Source of the DNA: Cristatella mucedo
Taxonomy: Eukaryota > Bryozoa > Phylactolaemata > Cristatellidae
DNA length: 64,000 bases
Direction of reading: 5' to 3'
Assembly: GCA_009760855.2 (NCBI GenBank)
Contig: WPIO01000180.1
Coordinates: forward strand, 246,001 to 310,000
This document shows, in pieces, positions 61,885 to 64,000 of this stretch. Below the pieces are notes generated by a model. It was not told the DNA's origin. It ran no database searches and saw nothing but the letters and a program-made list of their open reading frames with translations. The translations under genes and the position numbers were made by a program. Numbering within the stretch: position 1 is the first letter of the stretch; every line of letters starts with the position of its first letter.

Positions 61885-62656
61885 CTGAAGGATTTTTAAT
61901 CAAAAATAATTTCAAAAGTTAGTACACCTGATTTTTATATTGTCTCAAGATAGATTGTTGCTAAAATCAGACAATGAGTCAAAGGTTACAGCTCTAAGCA
62001 GGCTGACGTCCTTTCCTGTGTACAATGAATTTAGAAAAAGATGAGATTCCATGCACGGGCTTTTATCACGATTCAGCCTAGTATTTTTGTGAAATTTGGA
62101 TGTTTATTATATTTTTCTCAAACGCACTACTTTCTAGTATTTCATGGGAACTTCAACCTGTATTTTGGACGGAATTTGTTTTAGTTCACCTAGTCTACTC
62201 TCGACGTTTTACAATCTCGCCTCACAATAGCCTCTTTAAAAGCTACCTTGACGTAACTTGAAGCAAATAATAATTTAAGTTATCATCTATAAAGGAGAGT
62301 ACTTTATATAGTCATGGCTAGCGCAAAATAATTGTGGGATTTACAAAGCAAACAGTCTTCTGTAAGTAGAAAAATATCTCCTGCGTAAGACCGACTTAGT
62401 ATGTGTAGCTTTGTTGTGCAACAGACGGATAAATTACGTACTATAAATTCACAATTACATACATTGATACTGTATCTTCTTAGACAGAACTGCAGGGGCG
62501 AGCTTGAAGTAGGTAAACAGAAAGGAGGAGCAAGGAATGGGTTTTGACGCCTAACCGCGAGTAAGGACCTCGGAACATTTGCCTCCTGACGATCGTAATG
62601 TACTATGTGCTGCACCGAGCTGCCAACGACAATGAAATGTTGATTTATTTACTTAC

Positions 62657-62720
62657 ATGGAGTGATTCGTAGGCAGAAGTGATTTGGCATTGAGTCACTA
62701 TCCACAGGCCGTACGCCAAC
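62657..62720 (-). CDS. Candidate exon, unassigned (possible 5' exon)
   Basis: A 64 bp segment with a good acceptor (CGAAACTAATTTTAG) and a consensus donor CTCCAT/GTAAGT. Two frames are open: one gives VGVRPVDSDSMPNHFCLRIT and would splice in phase to the exon at 55808; the other gives a more membrane-like LAYGLWIVTQCQITSAYESL. The splice signals make an exon plausible; the frame and gene are undecided. Confidence 0.3.
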
Positions 62721-62842
62721 CTAAAATTAGTTTCGTATAAAAATAGCTTTCCCATTTTCCAAATAAAATGCTAGGTGAAAATATTTTAATGGCGTAAGCT
62801 ATTGCAAAATTGATGGAATTAAGAGCAAAAAATCAGGCATAC

Positions 62843-62908
62843 CTTGTAATAAGGCTTATGCACCACTAGGCGGCAGACAGGGTGAGTCCTTCCAGTTTCA
62901 TAAAGATA
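62843..62908 (-). CDS. Candidate exon, unassigned (possible 5' exon)
   Basis: A 66 bp open segment between a T-rich possible acceptor (CACCAATAAG) and donor TACAAG/GTATGC. It translates to YLYETGRTHPVCRLVVHKPY and then YK on codon boundaries. A T-rich stretch of 122 bp separates it from the next candidate exon. In reading phase it could lead, through 62657-62720, into the STRA6-like exon at 55808. I recognise no STRA6 motif in it, so membership is a phase argument only. Confidence 0.28.
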
Positions 62909-63164
62909 CTTATTGGTGCAATATATAAATCAATGTCGTCACAGTATTTTGGCTGTCGACCCACTATAAAGCTGATCAAATCTTAAGAGATTTTTGTCAA
63001 GATACGTTTCAAGTAGGTATTTTTTAGGTGGGTAGCAAGGTTTTCAGCACATAGGTATTTAGCAATGCTGCCTGTAAGTGTGCAATGTCTAATACTGTCA
63101 TGCTTGTTGCGTTGTGCTTTTAATAAGTAACCATTCGGTCATGCTTCCCTTACTTCAAATTCTA

Positions 63165-63232
63165 AAGTGCCTAGACAGAGAATAAGTTCTCTAATGACAC
63201 TGTGCAAATATATTGTTATTATTAAACAGCAG
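63165..63232 (+). mobile_element. Family B/SINE1-type hairpin tail
   Basis: GTGCCTAGACAGAGAATAAG then TTCTCTAATGACACTGTGCA and an ATT-type end. Too short to tell a LINE tail from a SINE tail. Confidence 0.6.
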
Positions 63233-63559
63233 CTGCTATCCTCTTCCTCGAAGCCTGGAGCCATTTTTGAGAGGAAGTAGCTGTCTTTCAGAGGTTTTGC
63301 AAAGAATACATTCTTGATGATAAGGTTACCTGTGACATGCCGTCGCCTACGAGTTACCATAAATTAGATAGTACTTAGCTACGGCAAATCAACGCCCTCA
63401 AGATAGGCAAAAAATTGTCGGGAAAATCGTGGTCATGTAAATAGGAAGGCTGTATTGACAAGGGTTCTTAGAGGGCCGTTTCAGAAAAAGCGTAATGCGA
63501 ATTGAGGCCATTCATCACATGTGGTTAACAAAGTAATGCCTAAATATAGCTCTTCCTGA

Positions 63560-64000
63560 AACCTGGAAAAATCTAAGGTCTAAGTTGGTCCATGCATTTG
63601 TAACATCCCGTCTTTACTTATGTAACTCACTGCTTGCTGACCTACCGGCCTGTGTATTCAGGCGCTTACAGCTGGTTCAAAACTCTGCAACTACGCTTGT
63701 CTGTCGTGAGCATCGCAGTTGCTAAATTCCACCACTTCTCGCCGACCTGCACTGGCTACCAGTCAAGAAACGGCTCGACTTCAAGTTGTTATCGCTCGCT
63801 TCCAGGTACCTTCATTCTTTATCTCCAGCCTACCAATCAAATCCAGTCCCCTACCAGGCAAAGCATCATACTAACCGCTTTTTGGAAGCCAACTATTTAC
63901 CTATAACTTGTTCAAAACTCAAACCCCTTGGTGACCTTGTATCAAGTTCGTATGCTCTCAAAGCCTTGAACTCACTCTCAACTTTCGTCGCCACATTCTT
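63560..64000 (+). mobile_element. LINE family B, RT C-terminal region, cut by window end
   Basis: Plus-strand reading with frame changes: LTYLCNSLLADLPACV-type words, then LHWLPVKKRLDFKLL, YQAKHHTNRFLEANYLP and SSYALKALNSLS. Continues past 64000. Confidence 0.88.

Larger units (their letters stand above)
59281..62656. other. Mostly unrecognised; holds weak exon candidates
   Basis: Includes the low-confidence candidates at 60037-60467 and 61818-61884 and a SINE1. A minus-strand frame at 61330-61530 reads LDRKFTNGWDYKQLTINASV without clear splice sites. A 129-codon plus frame at 61533-61922 is unsupported. Confidence 0.4.

Noticed and set aside
61533-61922. 129-codon plus-strand ORF
   Set aside because: No recognised product, and a better exon-like reading lies on the other strand; a possible donor at about 61646 would cut it.

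Overview
The window is eukaryotic, from an animal genome. It has compact exons with GT–AG introns, long introns packed with decayed retrotransposons, dinucleotide microsatellites over 100 bp long, and tRNA-derived SINEs. Nothing looks bacterial: there are no operons, no ribosome binding sites and no long contiguous host ORFs. The host is probably an invertebrate. A lophotrochozoan such as a mollusc is a guess that fits the repeat types and a SPIN-like hAT element; it is not established.

The one host gene I can assemble is on the minus strand, from about 55.9 kb down to 21.9 kb. It is a STRA6-like multipass membrane protein, the family of the vertebrate retinol-binding-protein receptor for vitamin A uptake. 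Eleven exons (55808-55878 down to 25713-26035) carry family motifs in the expected order. From 54324 downward every exon junction is in phase. A second, homologous last exon lies at 21914-22173 with the same entry phase, so the gene could make two alternative C-termini. The 5' part is incomplete: one or more exons between 55807 and 54325 and the N-terminal exons were not found with confidence. Weak candidates lie at 59.9-62.9 kb.

Most of the rest is mobile DNA. LINE family A (CR1/L2-like) includes a 1.7 kb copy at 19.8-21.5 kb whose reverse transcriptase reads through about 520 codons with one in-frame stop. LINE family B (CR1/L2-like, endonuclease plus reverse transcriptase) has about 20 fragments. 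It ends in a conserved double hairpin, GCGCC...AGAGATTAAGTTCTCT...GGCGC, followed by an ATT-rich tail. SINE family 1 has a tRNA-like head with A and B boxes and ends in nearly the same hairpin, which is the signature of a SINE using a partner LINE's reverse transcriptase. SINE family 2 is a separate tRNA-derived family without that hairpin. A 189 bp SPIN-like hAT MITE lies at 57742-57930 and a possible solo LTR at 23423-23723.

By region: 0-20 kb is intergenic with LINE and SINE debris and two GC-richer stretches with unrecognised ORFs; 20-22 kb holds the best LINE copy and the distal last exon; 22-56 kb is the STRA6-like gene, its introns holding most of the SINEs, microsatellites and LINE pieces, plus a 24-bp minisatellite that starts on a splice donor; 56-64 kb holds more LINEs, a 13-bp minisatellite, the hAT MITE and uncertain exon-like pieces. 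All calls rest on reading the sequence and remembered family motifs; no alignment or database search was run.
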